Shown here one piece after another: positions 1 through 7,718 of a stretch of DNA of 33,593 nt (the first letter of the stretch is position 1; every line of letters starts with the position of its first letter). The notes below the pieces were generated by a model. It made no database searches, was not told the DNA's origin, and worked only from the letters and a program-made list of their open reading frames with translations. The position numbers and the translations under genes were made by a program. The DNA is taken from positions 1 through 33,593 of IMG/VR virus record IMGVR_UViG_3300025645_000241. The stretch is one strand, 5' to 3'. This DNA is from a virus.

Positions 1-98
1 TAGGCCAAAGTCCATGTAGCATAATATCCAACAGGAACTTTAAATACTGTTGTCTTGGCTGCTTGTGTAAGTACTGTTCCTACTGATACTGGTCGCAT
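1..98 (-). CDS. Partial CDS, 5' end of a small virion-type protein
   Basis: A start codon at 98 opens a reading frame that runs off the left edge after 32 codons. Its N-terminus reads MRPVSVGTVLTQAAKTT and continues VFKVPVGYYATWTLA. The pattern 'VGTVL...TVF.VP.GYYA.W.L' resembles small beta-sandwich phage structural proteins whose openings look like 'TVYTVPTGYYAKW'. The start has a good ribosome site (AAGGTG about 7 bases upstream). It overlaps the last 59 bases of the preceding small gene in another frame, so one of the two boundaries could be wrong. The family call rests on pattern memory only, and no function is claimed. Confidence 0.55.
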   Translation of the reverse strand, partial: MRPVSVGTVLTQAAKTTVFKVPVGYYATWTLA

Positions 99-231
99 CT
101 TGTTTCACCTTCTTTGGTTTTGGTTCTAGGAGGATTTCTGAGTATTCTGAATGTTTACGCATGTCGACGATAGTTTGTTCATCTGTCCACTCATAAACAC
201 AACCTGTGTGATTACATTTAAATTTAGCCAT
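40..231 (-). CDS. Small phage protein with an N-terminal Cys/His cluster
   Basis: A 63-residue protein beginning MAKFKCNHTGCVYEWTDEQ. An upstream in-frame ATG exists, but the start at 231 has the better ribosome site (AAAGG just upstream) and begins the conserved-looking part. The segment 'FKCNHTGCVYEW...DMRKHSEYSEI' resembles short phage proteins found near coat genes ('F.C..SG..Y.F....DI..M..H.EY'). The C-terminal third is Lys/Ser/Thr rich and overlaps the next gene. It lies after the coat terminator, so it depends on read-through or its own promoter. Two Cys and nearby His could bind a metal, which is not shown. Function unknown. Confidence 0.6.
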   Translation of the reverse strand: MAKFKCNHTGCVYEWTDEQTIVDMRKHSEYSEILLEPKPKKVKQDATSISRNSTYTSSQDNSI

Positions 232-265
232 ATTGCCTTTCTTATGCGTTTGTATAAAACACATG

Positions 266-290
266 AAAAAGGCCCCTCCGAAGAGGAGCC
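266..290 (-). terminator. Intrinsic terminator after the coat gene
   Basis: On the minus strand an 8-bp stem (GGCUCCUC pairing with GAGGGGCC, with one U-G pair) is closed by a UUCG tetraloop on a C-G pair, the unusually stable C(UUCG)G loop. Five T follow. It starts about 10 bases after the coat stop codon at 300, so it should end most transcripts of the packaging/head operon. Confidence 0.9.
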
Positions 291-299
291 CTTTATCGT

Positions 300-1820
300 T
301 TACGCTGGAACAGCAAGCGCAACAGCAGAGCCGTCACGCAGTTCTTTAACGCCGTACAGAGTGTCAGCAGTGAACAGAGTACCGAGGTATTCCTGTTTAT
401 ACTGAGTTTGTGAACGAACACCCATTTGCTCAACAAACACTGCGAAGTCTTTATGACCCAGCAAAGCAACACGAGCAGCAGTTGTACCACTGGTTGTGTC
501 AGCGTTGTTGGTGACGAACACAGGGATACCGTACACGTTACCGATTTCACCGTTACGGATGGTGTTTGCACCACCAACTTCACCAACGAAGGCTTGTTCA
601 GTGAAACGAGCAATACCCATCAGAGTGTTGCGGCTTGAAGGAGGAACCAGCAAGAAGCGACCGTCCATAGGAACGTCATTGTCATCCAAACGCTGGATAG
701 ACCGGCGAATAGCAGCATCAGTCAGAGCACCCAGACCAGTGTTTGCACCAGCGACATAGGCGGTAGTGCCATCTGCACCGGAGAAAGCACCAGAATAAGC
801 AGCTGTACCGCCGCCGCCTTGAACACCGCGACCAACTTGAATCAACGAAGTGTCCACTTGACGGGCAAGGGCATAACCTGCATCTTCAGTGTAGAAGTTG
901 CGGAGCGAGGCCAAAGCCTGTGCTTCAACAATATCTTCAATCAAACGTGAGTATTCATAATGCTGGTCGATGGTGACAACAACCTCAGAAGCCGTACCTG
1001 CAACCAATGTTACTTGGGTGGAGGCTGCTTTAACCGAAGCACTGCCGCGAACAGGAGCAGGAATGTGAACGGTGTCACCTTTCTTACCCTTGAAGCTCAT
1101 TTTCTTAACGAGGTTTGCCAGTACAAGGTTTTTCTTGTATGTGGCGATGATTTCATCACTCCAGATTTCCAAAACAGCCTTTAAGCCGTTCCGACTATAG
1201 CATCACAAAAGAGAAATAATTCTTTCTTGCGCTTTCTCACTTAGTCTGTGCGGGTCACGCTTCATTAGTTTCAGCTCCTCTCGAACAGCTAATAACACTT
1301 CCTGTGTTAGCTTAGTTCCTTTAAGATTTGTCTCCATCCAGAGACATAATCGAGCTTGTTCCCTTTTCAGGATCAGGTGATTTACAACATTTCGTAATAG
1401 AGGACACGCTTGTTTATAACCAGACACCGCCCATGTGGTGGAATCTTGCCATTTATCGTTTCCGCTTTCCCTGCTTGAAAGATGACCACCAAAGTTTAAT
1501 TGGTTCATCTCAAGAAGAAACAAAGCTGAGTTAGCCATGCCTATTCTTAAACGGGGTTGAACATAGAACTGTTCATTTACTTTTGTTGTGGCGAGGTCAA
1601 TACAACCCTCACCGTCAATCAAACCTGCTAAATACTTCCAACTTACTCGCTTCATAATACCTCCTAGTATTGAATTGCGGATTGGTAATTTCGTGTTCCC
1701 TCTGATTAGCAGTGGTTAACTGCCTTCCAGTTATTTAGAGAAAGTTTTATATCCCCAAAATTAGATAGGGATGAATGTTGCACCAGTTGTGGTGGTGATG
1801 TGATTTGTACCTAAAGCCAT
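300..1820 (-). CDS. Major coat protein, spliced from two exons (1767-1820 and 300-1169)
   Basis: Exon 1 (1820 down to 1767) encodes MALGTNHITTTTGATFIP, and then the frame hits a stop two codons later. Exon 2 (1169 down to 300) resumes with EIWSDEIIATYKKNLVLANL. Joining them gives a continuous 307-residue protein whose N-terminus is of a familiar type for P22/N4-like phage coats ('...TGATFIPEIWSDEI.A..K..LVLANLV'). A ribosome site (AAAGGA) precedes the start at 1820. Exon 2 alone would have to start at a TTG with no ribosome site and would lack the N-arm. The scaffold gene ends 30 bases upstream, the usual scaffold-coat order. Seen: exon sequences, frames and splice-site pairing. Inferred: splicing in vivo. 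The HK97-fold assignment comes from family resemblance and gene order. Confidence 0.85.
1170..1766 (-). mobile_element. Group I intron in the coat gene, 597 nt
   Basis: The intron boundaries were chosen by pairing. Exon 1 ends AUCCCU, which pairs with an internal guide GGGGAU at about 1756-1751. This leaves the required U-G wobble at the 5' splice site (P1). The bases just before the guide (AUUUU) can pair with GAAAU at the start of exon 2 (P10). The last intron base is G (1170). Close to the 3' end lies CUAUAGUCGGA, like the conserved 3' strand of P7. AAUCCGCA near 1681 resembles the usual Q element. The endonuclease ORF fills most of the middle, leaving 111 nt before it and 33 nt after it. 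I did not derive a complete fold (P3, P7 and P8 are unproven), and part of the core may overlap the ORF. Confidence 0.8.
1203..1655 (-). CDS. Intron-encoded LAGLIDADG homing endonuclease
   Basis: A 150-residue protein with one LAGLIDADG-type motif near its N-terminus (YLAGLIDGEGCIDL, residues 8-21). The acidic residues in the motif are the expected metal ligands. One motif and about 150 residues fit an enzyme that acts as a homodimer. The start ATG has a perfect AGGAGG ribosome site. It lies wholly inside the coat-gene intron, and its stop at 1203 is 33 bases before the 3' splice site. The family normally cuts the intron-less allele so that the intron spreads, and some members also act as maturases. 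The HNH and GIY-YIG classes are the commoner intron riders in phages, so this class is less usual here. Confidence 0.88.
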   Translation of the reverse strand: MKRVSWKYLAGLIDGEGCIDLATTKVNEQFYVQPRLRIGMANSALFLLEMNQLNFGGHLSSRESGNDKWQDSTTWAVSGYKQACPLLRNVVNHLILKREQARLCLWMETNLKGTKLTQEVLLAVREELKLMKRDPHRLSEKAQERIISLL

Positions 1821-1850
1821 TTTTAAATTTCCTTTAGCGCATTAGCGCGA

Positions 1851-2630
1851 TTATTTTACTCGTCCCTCTGCATAAGCCTGACGAATTTCAGGCTCAAGCG
1901 CTTCATATCGAGACGGGTCTGTCATTCTAAGCCGGATAAGGTCGGCACGACGATAAACTTTCCTTGCAGACTCACCAGTTCCGCTAGTATCAACCATTGC
2001 AGCTTTCATGTTCTGCTTAAGAACCTCAGCCCCATCGGAGCGTGCTTGCGTTGTTTTAACACCACGAATCTGTTTGTATGTGGAAATCAATTCGTCAGCA
2101 GCACCAAAATCAAACTGAGCGTCTGCCTGAGCATACATATTCAGTCGATAAGGACTACCTTTAACCCACTCAAGAAACTCCCCATCTCGTACCACTTCTG
2201 CAAAATCAGGGTGCTTCTTTTGGATAGCTGTCTGAGTTTGCATTTGTTTAAACTGTTGTGCAGCCTGTTTAGCGGCTAGAACATCTGGGTGTTTATCTAC
2301 TGCGTTACGAACTGCTGCCTTTGGGTCTTCAAAGAAGTCAATCTCGTTTTCTGTCTGAGCAGGCTCTGTTGGTTTATAGAGTTGTTGTTTGAGTAGTTCA
2401 TCTGCGAGTTTTCTAACTTCACCAACCTCTTGTGCCTGCCGTCCAATAAGCTTCTCAGCCTCTTGGTGCATGGTTACAATGTCTTCAAGGCTTTTTCCTT
2501 CATACTTAGAAGGAACCTTTGGGCGTTCGGGTGGAGCCTCTGGAGTAGAAGGCGATAAGCTTGCCTTACCCTCCATCTTCTCTACTGCATCAAATTCACT
2601 ATCATTCACTTCTTCATCAAATATTGCCAT
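1851..2630 (-). CDS. Capsid scaffolding protein
   Basis: A 259-residue, highly charged, Pro/Glu/Gln/Ala-rich protein directly upstream of the coat gene, the standard position for a scaffold. It starts MAIFDEEVNDSEFDAVEKME, has a low-complexity Pro-rich part at about residues 27-45 and a helical coiled-coil-like middle (about 50-140, many Gln/Lys/Glu). The C-terminus is basic (SARKVYRRADLIRLRM, ending AYAEGRVK), as is common for scaffolds that contact the coat. The start has an AAAGGA ribosome site. There are no Cys and no enzyme motif. The call rests on composition and position. An acidic N-terminus with a basic C-terminal helix matches known podovirus scaffolds. Confidence 0.78.
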   Translation of the reverse strand: MAIFDEEVNDSEFDAVEKMEGKASLSPSTPEAPPERPKVPSKYEGKSLEDIVTMHQEAEKLIGRQAQEVGEVRKLADELLKQQLYKPTEPAQTENEIDFFEDPKAAVRNAVDKHPDVLAAKQAAQQFKQMQTQTAIQKKHPDFAEVVRDGEFLEWVKGSPYRLNMYAQADAQFDFGAADELISTYKQIRGVKTTQARSDGAEVLKQNMKAAMVDTSGTGESARKVYRRADLIRLRMTDPSRYEALEPEIRQAYAEGRVK

Positions 2631-2695
2631 GCCGTCCTTTCATCCTGCCCGTAAGGGTTTTAGGATATTTAAAAATGAACTCAGAAAGGATACTC

Positions 2696-2926
2696 TTACG
2701 AGTCTCTCTTTTGTTCTTGTTTGAGCCTTTCAGCTCGTGTCTTAACCCACTTATCTGCGGCTCCGGGGAAAGCACCTGTAATGCCCTCCAACGAAATCCT
2801 TGGGGTGGATATCATTCTGACAGCCTCTTCGCCACATTCTTTACAGGAAGTGGTTCTAAAGGAGTCATCTATCAAACGCTCCGTTACATGCTCAGCAGCA
2901 CATACGAATTCAAACATGCGCCTCAT
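2696..2926 (-). CDS. FmdB-like zinc-ribbon protein
   Basis: A 76-residue protein with the outline of the FmdB family: an N-terminal 'FEFVCAAEH' knuckle, then SCKECGEEAVRMIS (CxxC at about 28-31), then 'TPRISLEGITGAFPGAADKW' and a charged tail. In cellular members both knuckles are CxxC. Here the first is C-A-A-E-H, so one ligand has become Glu or is supplied by His. The pattern '..LIDDS.RT..C.ECG..A.RMISTPRI.LEG.TGAFPGAAD.W' recurs in podovirus genomes between portal and scaffold. Its start overlaps the upstream gene's stop by 4 bases. Its molecular role in phages is unknown; a small metal-binding accessory of assembly or regulation is possible. Confidence 0.7.
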   Translation of the reverse strand: MRRMFEFVCAAEHVTERLIDDSFRTTSCKECGEEAVRMISTPRISLEGITGAFPGAADKWVKTRAERLKQEQKRDS

Positions 2927-3222
2927 TCGGAGACCTCTTGTAAGCTTTCGTAGGCTGTTTCACACGCTTCTTTGCGGGTTAAAAGCAGGTTAAGAATGTC
3001 GAGCTGTCCTTGTCGATTAAATAAGGATTGTGAATCTAGGACAGTTGACAGTTCATTAACCGTGTTTTTAATTTGTTGTAAATCCTCCATCAACAACGTC
3101 CAGCCTTTGGAGGACATCATTGAGAAGGATTCTTCGTAATATGTTTGCAGATCAGGAGCCAAGGCTTTATCCTTTTGTTGTTTAATTGCCACTATTGTAG
3201 CATAAAAGCCACAGTTTGTCAA
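2923..3222 (-). CDS. Conserved small phage protein between portal and scaffold
   Basis: Up to 99 residues, mostly helical. The core 'YYEESFSMMSSKGWTLLMEDL' followed by 'RQGQLDILNLLLTRKE' matches a recurring small podovirus protein of unknown function. The start is uncertain. A TTG at 3222 overlaps the portal stop (TTGA), which would allow coupling. A GTG at 3192 and ATGs near 3123 are in frame. The conserved YY..F motif argues for one of the first two. A sigma-70-like promoter lies across the first codons of the longest form, so transcripts from it would carry only the shorter forms or only the downstream genes. Coding density and position support a real gene. Confidence 0.65.
   Translation of the reverse strand: MTNCGFYATIVAIKQQKDKALAPDLQTYYEESFSMMSSKGWTLLMEDLQQIKNTVNELSTVLDSQSLFNRQGQLDILNLLLTRKEACETAYESLQEVSE
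3194..3222 (-). promoter_or_regulatory. Sigma-70 promoter with extended -10, inside the portal/next-gene junction
   Basis: On the minus strand: TTGACA (3222-3217), a 17-base spacer ending TGC, then TACAAT (3199-3194). The -35 is a perfect match, the -10 matches at 5 of 6 positions, and a TGn motif is present. The TGA of the portal stop codon forms bases 2-4 of the -35. It would give the scaffold and coat genes a second, stronger transcript. Confidence 0.65.
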
Positions 3223-5249
3223 GAAGCTGCTTGTTTATTTCCCATTTGTAGCATAGTGATCCGTTCATTTCTTAAACTATCGTTCTCTTTGATGTTCAAA
3301 TCACGCTCTTTAAGCATAAGTTCTGTCATCCGAGCACGCCGTTCAAAGTCTTTGCTCTCGTTGTTGTCATCCAGATTGGTAGAAAGCGCTGCGGTAAGCT
3401 TAGCCTGTGCCAACTGAGGAGCCAACTGAGTATCCACCTGAACCTGCTGAGCCTCAGCCATGCTCTTCTGAGCCTTCGCTTGAAGATCTGCTGTCTGAGC
3501 ACCAACTAGCTGCATTTGAGCCTGCTGAGCCTGCTGTGCGGCCTCTTGTTGCTGTTTCTGCTGCGCTGGGTCTGGTTGACTCATCTTATCGAGAGCAGTC
3601 ATAATCTCACCCCGATTACTCAAGGAGCTATTTGACAGAATACCTTTCAAAAGGATAGGCAACACTGGTGTGTTAGGGCCAAGAGTTTGCAACAAACCAA
3701 TCATTTGCTGCTGTTCAAACTCACGAGCCAAGATTCCCAAGGTTGCCGTAGGAATGAAGGTTACATCCACTGAAGGGTAACGCTCAGGGTCAAACTGCAT
3801 GAAGCGATAGGCAGCTTTGTAGATAAACGGAATCATGAAATCTTCTTGGAAGTTCACAAGGGTGCGTTTATACTTCTTGATGATGCCTGCCATAGCCATC
3901 GACATGCCCTGACCTCCTGCGTCACGCTGTGCTGCTGAAGGAAGGCCTGCGGAGTCCACAGTTCCTGTAGCTTGCAAGAGCATGCGCTCAAAGTTCTGAG
4001 CAGCTGCTGGAGCATCCACGTTGGTTTGACCGAAGTGGAACGGAAAGATGATTTCCGATGGGGCTCCGTTGGTTAGGATGGCCTTGCCCGGCTTCACCTC
4101 AAACTTAGCGCCTCGTGGAAGCCTTGTAGCGTCCATGGCAATCATAGGGGCTGTTGTGAGGGCTAGGGAGTCCATATGAGCACGCAGCTGACCGTCAATG
4201 GCCTTCTGCATGTTGTATGCCTTCTCAACCGTTCCACGGCCATAGAAGCGGCCCGGAACCGTGTCATCTTGATAAGCAATAACTGGCCGATCTTTCATCA
4301 TGTAAGGGCTTTCTTCAGCCTTCAACAAGATGGAGCCATTGGCAATAACTACAATTGCTTCAACCATGTTGCTATAGTCGTCAGCAAGGCTATCTTCAGG
4401 AAACAGTTCTACATCCATTTCACCTTCTGTCTCATTAAGAGAAAGCAGATAGTCTTTAGGGACTAGGCCATAGTAAGTTAGTAGCTTAACCTTATCATCT
4501 TCAAAGGTGCGAACCTCCTGAGTTGGCTCAAGGGAGTTATCGGTAGAAGACATACCAATATCAACCTTCTTATAAATACCCTTCTCCATACTTTCCACAA
4601 CTTTATGGATGGAGACATATTTCTCAATAGCGCAACCCATTGCTTCATCAATGGAATCAGCATTAGGGTCGATAAGGAAGTTCTTTGGATTAACAGGCTT
4701 AATCTTCACATAGAAGCGTTCGCTTTGCTGTACACCGATGGCAGCAACGCCCGGAGCACTTGGCATGGCTTGAGTTGCTGGTTTGAACTCAGCAGCGGAG
4801 CCAATAATAATCTCACCAATGCCTGTACCATAGATTTCAGCCATCAACTCGATGTGGTCAATGCTTTTCTTAATCTTGTCCCGTTTGAAGTCTTCCATCA
4901 TCATTTGTTTGATGGCTTCAACGTCCATTGGGTTGCCATCTATGTCTTTGATGTCATCCTTGATGTCAAAGAATTCCCCTTGACCAAAGATGGCTTCAAT
5001 GATTTCTGCATGGCGGGTTTCCACTGCCTGCTGAGTTGCAGGAGAGATGATGCGGCTACGCTCACTTTCACGTGTTTTGTCTTCGGAGGCCCATTGGCCA
5101 CGGAAGATACGTTCATATTCCTCCCAAAGGGCCATATAGTTGGTATCGCGGTAGTCGCGCCAGCGTTCAGTGTGGTCAATCACCCATGAAGAGAGTTCTT
5201 TCTCTTCTGGTGTGTTTTCTTCCCACTCAATTTGTTTTTCTGTAGCCAT
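3219..5249 (-). CDS. Portal protein (head-tail connector)
   Basis: A 676-residue protein starting MATEKQIEWEENTPEEKELS. It lies after terL, separated by one small gene, and upstream of the scaffold, the usual portal position. The N-terminal 'ERWRDYRDTNYMALWEEYERIFRGQW...SRIISPATQQAVETRHAEIIEAIFG' is typical of podovirus portals of this length. A central mixed alpha/beta region follows. From about residue 565 the chain is a Gln/Ala-rich predicted coiled coil (PAQQKQQQEAAQQAQQAQMQ), fitting a C-terminal barrel or tunnel helix. Twelve copies would form the DNA channel and the packaging-motor docking site. No frameshift is seen. Its last codon and stop are built into the downstream promoter. Confidence 0.88.
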   Translation of the reverse strand: MATEKQIEWEENTPEEKELSSWVIDHTERWRDYRDTNYMALWEEYERIFRGQWASEDKTRESERSRIISPATQQAVETRHAEIIEAIFGQGEFFDIKDDIKDIDGNPMDVEAIKQMMMEDFKRDKIKKSIDHIELMAEIYGTGIGEIIIGSAAEFKPATQAMPSAPGVAAIGVQQSERFYVKIKPVNPKNFLIDPNADSIDEAMGCAIEKYVSIHKVVESMEKGIYKKVDIGMSSTDNSLEPTQEVRTFEDDKVKLLTYYGLVPKDYLLSLNETEGEMDVELFPEDSLADDYSNMVEAIVVIANGSILLKAEESPYMMKDRPVIAYQDDTVPGRFYGRGTVEKAYNMQKAIDGQLRAHMDSLALTTAPMIAMDATRLPRGAKFEVKPGKAILTNGAPSEIIFPFHFGQTNVDAPAAAQNFERMLLQATGTVDSAGLPSAAQRDAGGQGMSMAMAGIIKKYKRTLVNFQEDFMIPFIYKAAYRFMQFDPERYPSVDVTFIPTATLGILAREFEQQQMIGLLQTLGPNTPVLPILLKGILSNSSLSNRGEIMTALDKMSQPDPAQQKQQQEAAQQAQQAQMQLVGAQTADLQAKAQKSMAEAQQVQVDTQLAPQLAQAKLTAALSTNLDDNNESKDFERRARMTELMLKERDLNIKENDSLRNERITMLQMGNKQAAS

Positions 5250-5257
5250 AGAATTCC

Positions 5258-5740
5258 TTAATCCTCTGTTGAATCTTTAAGTAGATCAATTTCTTCTAAA
5301 TCCATACCACTGTCAGAAACAGTTTTAGCCAGCTTCAAAGCAGCCTCTTTAACATCGTCAATAGGGCCTCCCATTTCCTGTTCATTGCAGGTTCGTGTAG
5401 GGGAGCAAGTGATGTGTAGAAGGGTGCAAAAAGCTACTGGACGGCTTTCAATATTTGCCCACTTGGGAGACAACGGAAGTTCGGAAGCTTTAAGCTTCAT
5501 GGCGGGGCCATTAACAATACATTCCTCTATGTCAGAGGTGTTCATATAATGTTCACAGTTGGCACACAAGCGACCACGGGCATCACCTTCTGTGGTTTTC
5601 CATCGTTTAGCCTTGTCTTGCCAGAAAACTTCATTAGGCTGGCGAGGATCAGCAGGGCCAAGGCCATAATCTTTAATAGCTGCTAGATGGTTTTTAACGT
5701 TTAGTTTGTTGTTTTGTAGAGGGAGAGGACAATTATCCAT
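5258..5740 (-). CDS. Cys-rich conserved protein between terL and portal
   Basis: A 160-residue soluble protein with many Cys: CANCEHY near residue 59, an IEECIV segment, then 'AFCTLLHITCSPTRTCNEQEMGGPID'. The layout 'CxxC...C...C...RTC...GGP' is shared by a family of unnamed phage proteins at this position and suggests a metal or iron-sulphur site. The C-terminus is acidic and helical. Its start codon overlaps the terL stop by one base, so it is part of the packaging operon. It might be a minor head or packaging accessory, but there is no direct evidence for any function. Confidence 0.6.
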   Translation of the reverse strand: MDNCPLPLQNNKLNVKNHLAAIKDYGLGPADPRQPNEVFWQDKAKRWKTTEGDARGRLCANCEHYMNTSDIEECIVNGPAMKLKASELPLSPKWANIESRPVAFCTLLHITCSPTRTCNEQEMGGPIDDVKEAALKLAKTVSDSGMDLEEIDLLKDSTED

Positions 5741-6999
5741 TAGAATCCTATTGTTACATCAAGAACGTCATACTCGTCGTCCTCGTAATCTTGTTGATAA
5801 TTACTAATAGCAAGTTGGTCAATATAAGACAAGGCATCTACCAAGTCATCATGCACACCTGCGGTTGGAAACATCACTAGCTGGTCTTGGAATTCTTTCC
5901 AATCCTCATCCTCGTTAAAGGAGATACGGCCATGTTCCATACGGCCCTGCAAAGACCAAACAACCCTATCTGTTTTCTTCTTGTTTCCATGCGTGAGGTC
6001 TTGTATGTGCGTATACACATTATTCTTCCTCATCAGGTCTGTCAGGTAGGGCAGCACGGCGTTCTTCAGAGCACCTCGTTCAATACCCGTAGCAACAGGT
6101 TTAAACTCTCTGATGGCCTTTAAAATCTTCACAGCTGTCTGCATAATGTCCCAGCGCCCATGGTCGATTCGTTCAACCCACCAATCTCCATTGTCTCCAA
6201 CCTTCACAATGGCAATAGCTGTTTCATCAAGCCGGTTCTTTGCAGCCCCTGCGTTCTTGCCAACCTCTTCAAAGCCTGCTAAGTCAATGGCAATAACATA
6301 ATCACCATACTTAGGAGAAGGGGTTTCTTTGAACCATTCTTCTTTAAATACATCACTACCCGCGTTGTCAAAGCTGGCTAAATATTCCTGCTTAAAAGCA
6401 AAGCTACTAAGGGTTCGCTTAGCAGCAGCAATCTCTTTGGGGTCAATGGTTTCATTGTCTTCGGTGGTGAAGTGCCAGCTTTTCCATTCTTCGTCTGTTC
6501 CTTCTAACCCTAGCTTATATAGGTCATAGAACCAGTTGCGTCCAGAGGGCGTTGAGATGAAGAGGGCTCGTCCTTTTTGGTCAGACAAAGAAGCCCGAAT
6601 AACTTTCTCCCAAATCTCTTGCTTAATAAACGCAACCTCGTCTAGTACGACATAAGTGAGGGAAACCCCTCGTAAGCTGTCTGGATTATCAGCACCACGT
6701 ACAAGAATCTTCCTGCCGTTGATGAGGGTTATCTCTAGGTTGTTAACGTGGCTGCTTTTGATAACCTGTCTTCCAAGGTCATGTAGCAGCTCCCAGATAA
6801 TTGAACGGGCTTGCCCGAGGGTAGGGGCTATGTACATCACTGAAGAGCCTTCAGGACACTCCAAGCCCTCTACTAATAGTGTGATGGCTGCTTCTCTGCT
6901 CTTGCCACACCTTCGGCCTGCAACAACAACCTTAAACCGGGTTTTGTCCTGAAACACCTTCTTTTGCCAGTTTAATAGTTGAAAGTTTAAATCTGCCAT
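5740..6999 (-). CDS. terL: Terminase large subunit (packaging ATPase and nuclease)
   Basis: A 419-residue protein with the full TerL order. The Walker A motif VAGRRCGKS is at about 26-34, Walker B with the catalytic Glu (YVVLDEVAF) at about 116-124, and the coupling motif FISTPSG at about 147-153. The RNase H-like nuclease domain begins with the acidic strand YVIAIDLAGFE (Asp 239) and includes 'ATGIERGALKNAVLPYL' and the late 'VHDDLVDALSYI' acidic motif. It pumps DNA into the prohead through the portal and cuts concatemers. The length is near the short end for TerL, but all motifs are intact. The start overlaps the upstream zincin gene by 68 bases. I kept it because the residues before Walker A fit the family. 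Confidence 0.95.
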   Translation of the reverse strand: MADLNFQLLNWQKKVFQDKTRFKVVVAGRRCGKSREAAITLLVEGLECPEGSSVMYIAPTLGQARSIIWELLHDLGRQVIKSSHVNNLEITLINGRKILVRGADNPDSLRGVSLTYVVLDEVAFIKQEIWEKVIRASLSDQKGRALFISTPSGRNWFYDLYKLGLEGTDEEWKSWHFTTEDNETIDPKEIAAAKRTLSSFAFKQEYLASFDNAGSDVFKEEWFKETPSPKYGDYVIAIDLAGFEEVGKNAGAAKNRLDETAIAIVKVGDNGDWWVERIDHGRWDIMQTAVKILKAIREFKPVATGIERGALKNAVLPYLTDLMRKNNVYTHIQDLTHGNKKKTDRVVWSLQGRMEHGRISFNEDEDWKEFQDQLVMFPTAGVHDDLVDALSYIDQLAISNYQQDYEDDEYDVLDVTIGF

Positions 7000-7339
7000 A
7001 TTCTTTAATTAGCTCCGATGCAATCTTTTGTATGGCGTATGCCTCTGTTTCATCTCCCGGCCTATCTTCTCCTAGCCAGCGACAATGGGCCTGCCACAGG
7101 TGAACAGCTTCGTGGATTAGAAGGCTTGTTGCCTCTTCTGTTGTTGCCTCTTCTTTAAGACAAATAACAGCAACCCCATGTTCTTCATAAATAGAACAAC
7201 AAGCCATTGCCCCTGAAGGCAAGAAAGAGCTGTCATAGATGTGTAGGGAACGAAGCACCTTCTTAAATTGCTTCTCACTTGTAACAAGGAAATACCTATA
7301 GGCAAGGTTTTGAAGATCCCCTGCCAATGGTTTAGACAT
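6932..7339 (-). CDS. HExxH zincin-like protein between terS and terL
   Basis: A 135-residue protein with a metalloprotease-type helix LLIHEAVHLWQ (H76-E77-x-x-H80) and a downstream acidic stretch GDETEAYAIQKI whose Glu (about 97-99) could be the third zinc ligand. This is the minimal zincin layout, on a compact domain without a signal peptide. Similar small HExxH proteins occur beside terminase genes in other phages, without an assigned substrate. A maturation protease is conceivable but not shown. The gene overlaps terS at its start by 8 bases and terL at its end, so it is translated with the packaging genes. Confidence 0.65.
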   Translation of the reverse strand: MSKPLAGDLQNLAYRYFLVTSEKQFKKVLRSLHIYDSSFLPSGAMACCSIYEEHGVAVICLKEEATTEEATSLLIHEAVHLWQAHCRWLGEDRPGDETEAYAIQKIASELIKEYGRFKLSTIKLAKEGVSGQNPV

Positions 7340-7709
7340 CGATTACATTCTCTATGTAAGTTTGCTGTGTGTCAGCTAAGCCTGTTATGTTTATGGTGAC
7401 GGTGGGTGTGCTATTAGCGTTCTTAGCAGCATCGAAGGCACTCATAGGGAGGATACGCTCAGCGCAGAACTTCAGAGCAGCAAACTGATCCTTGTCCTCA
7501 TCATCCATAGCTTTACGAATAAGCGTGGCAATAATCTTCTCTCCTGTTGAGCCAAGGAGACGGGCTTTGAATTCCTGAAGCCTTGCTGCTTCTCCGGGAG
7601 GACGACCAATTGGCCTGCCAACGCTTCCCTTGCCTCCTGTCTTCTTGGAGGCTATAAGGGCCTTCGGAGGGCGTCCCTTGCGGGGGGGAACCTTAGTTTC
7701 TTCTTCCAT
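7332..7709 (-). CDS. Small terminase-like DNA-binding protein with AT-hooks
   Basis: A 125-residue protein. The N-terminal third is basic with two AT-hook-like elements (KGRPPK at about 12-17 and GRPIGRPPGEA at about 32-42), which bind the minor groove. A helical core follows (FKARLLGSTGEKIIATLIRKAM, then QFAALKFCAERILPM) and a beta-rich tail with 'TVTINITGL'. It is the first gene of the minus-strand packaging operon, one gene before terL, the normal place for the small subunit that recognises the packaging site. No classical helix-turn-helix was recognised, so the small-terminase call rests on position and DNA-binding composition. A ribosome site (AAAGGA) lies about 10 bases upstream. Confidence 0.6.
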   Translation of the reverse strand: MEEETKVPPRKGRPPKALIASKKTGGKGSVGRPIGRPPGEAARLQEFKARLLGSTGEKIIATLIRKAMDDEDKDQFAALKFCAERILPMSAFDAAKNANSTPTVTINITGLADTQQTYIENVIDV

Positions 7710-7718
7710 TTGTCTTTG

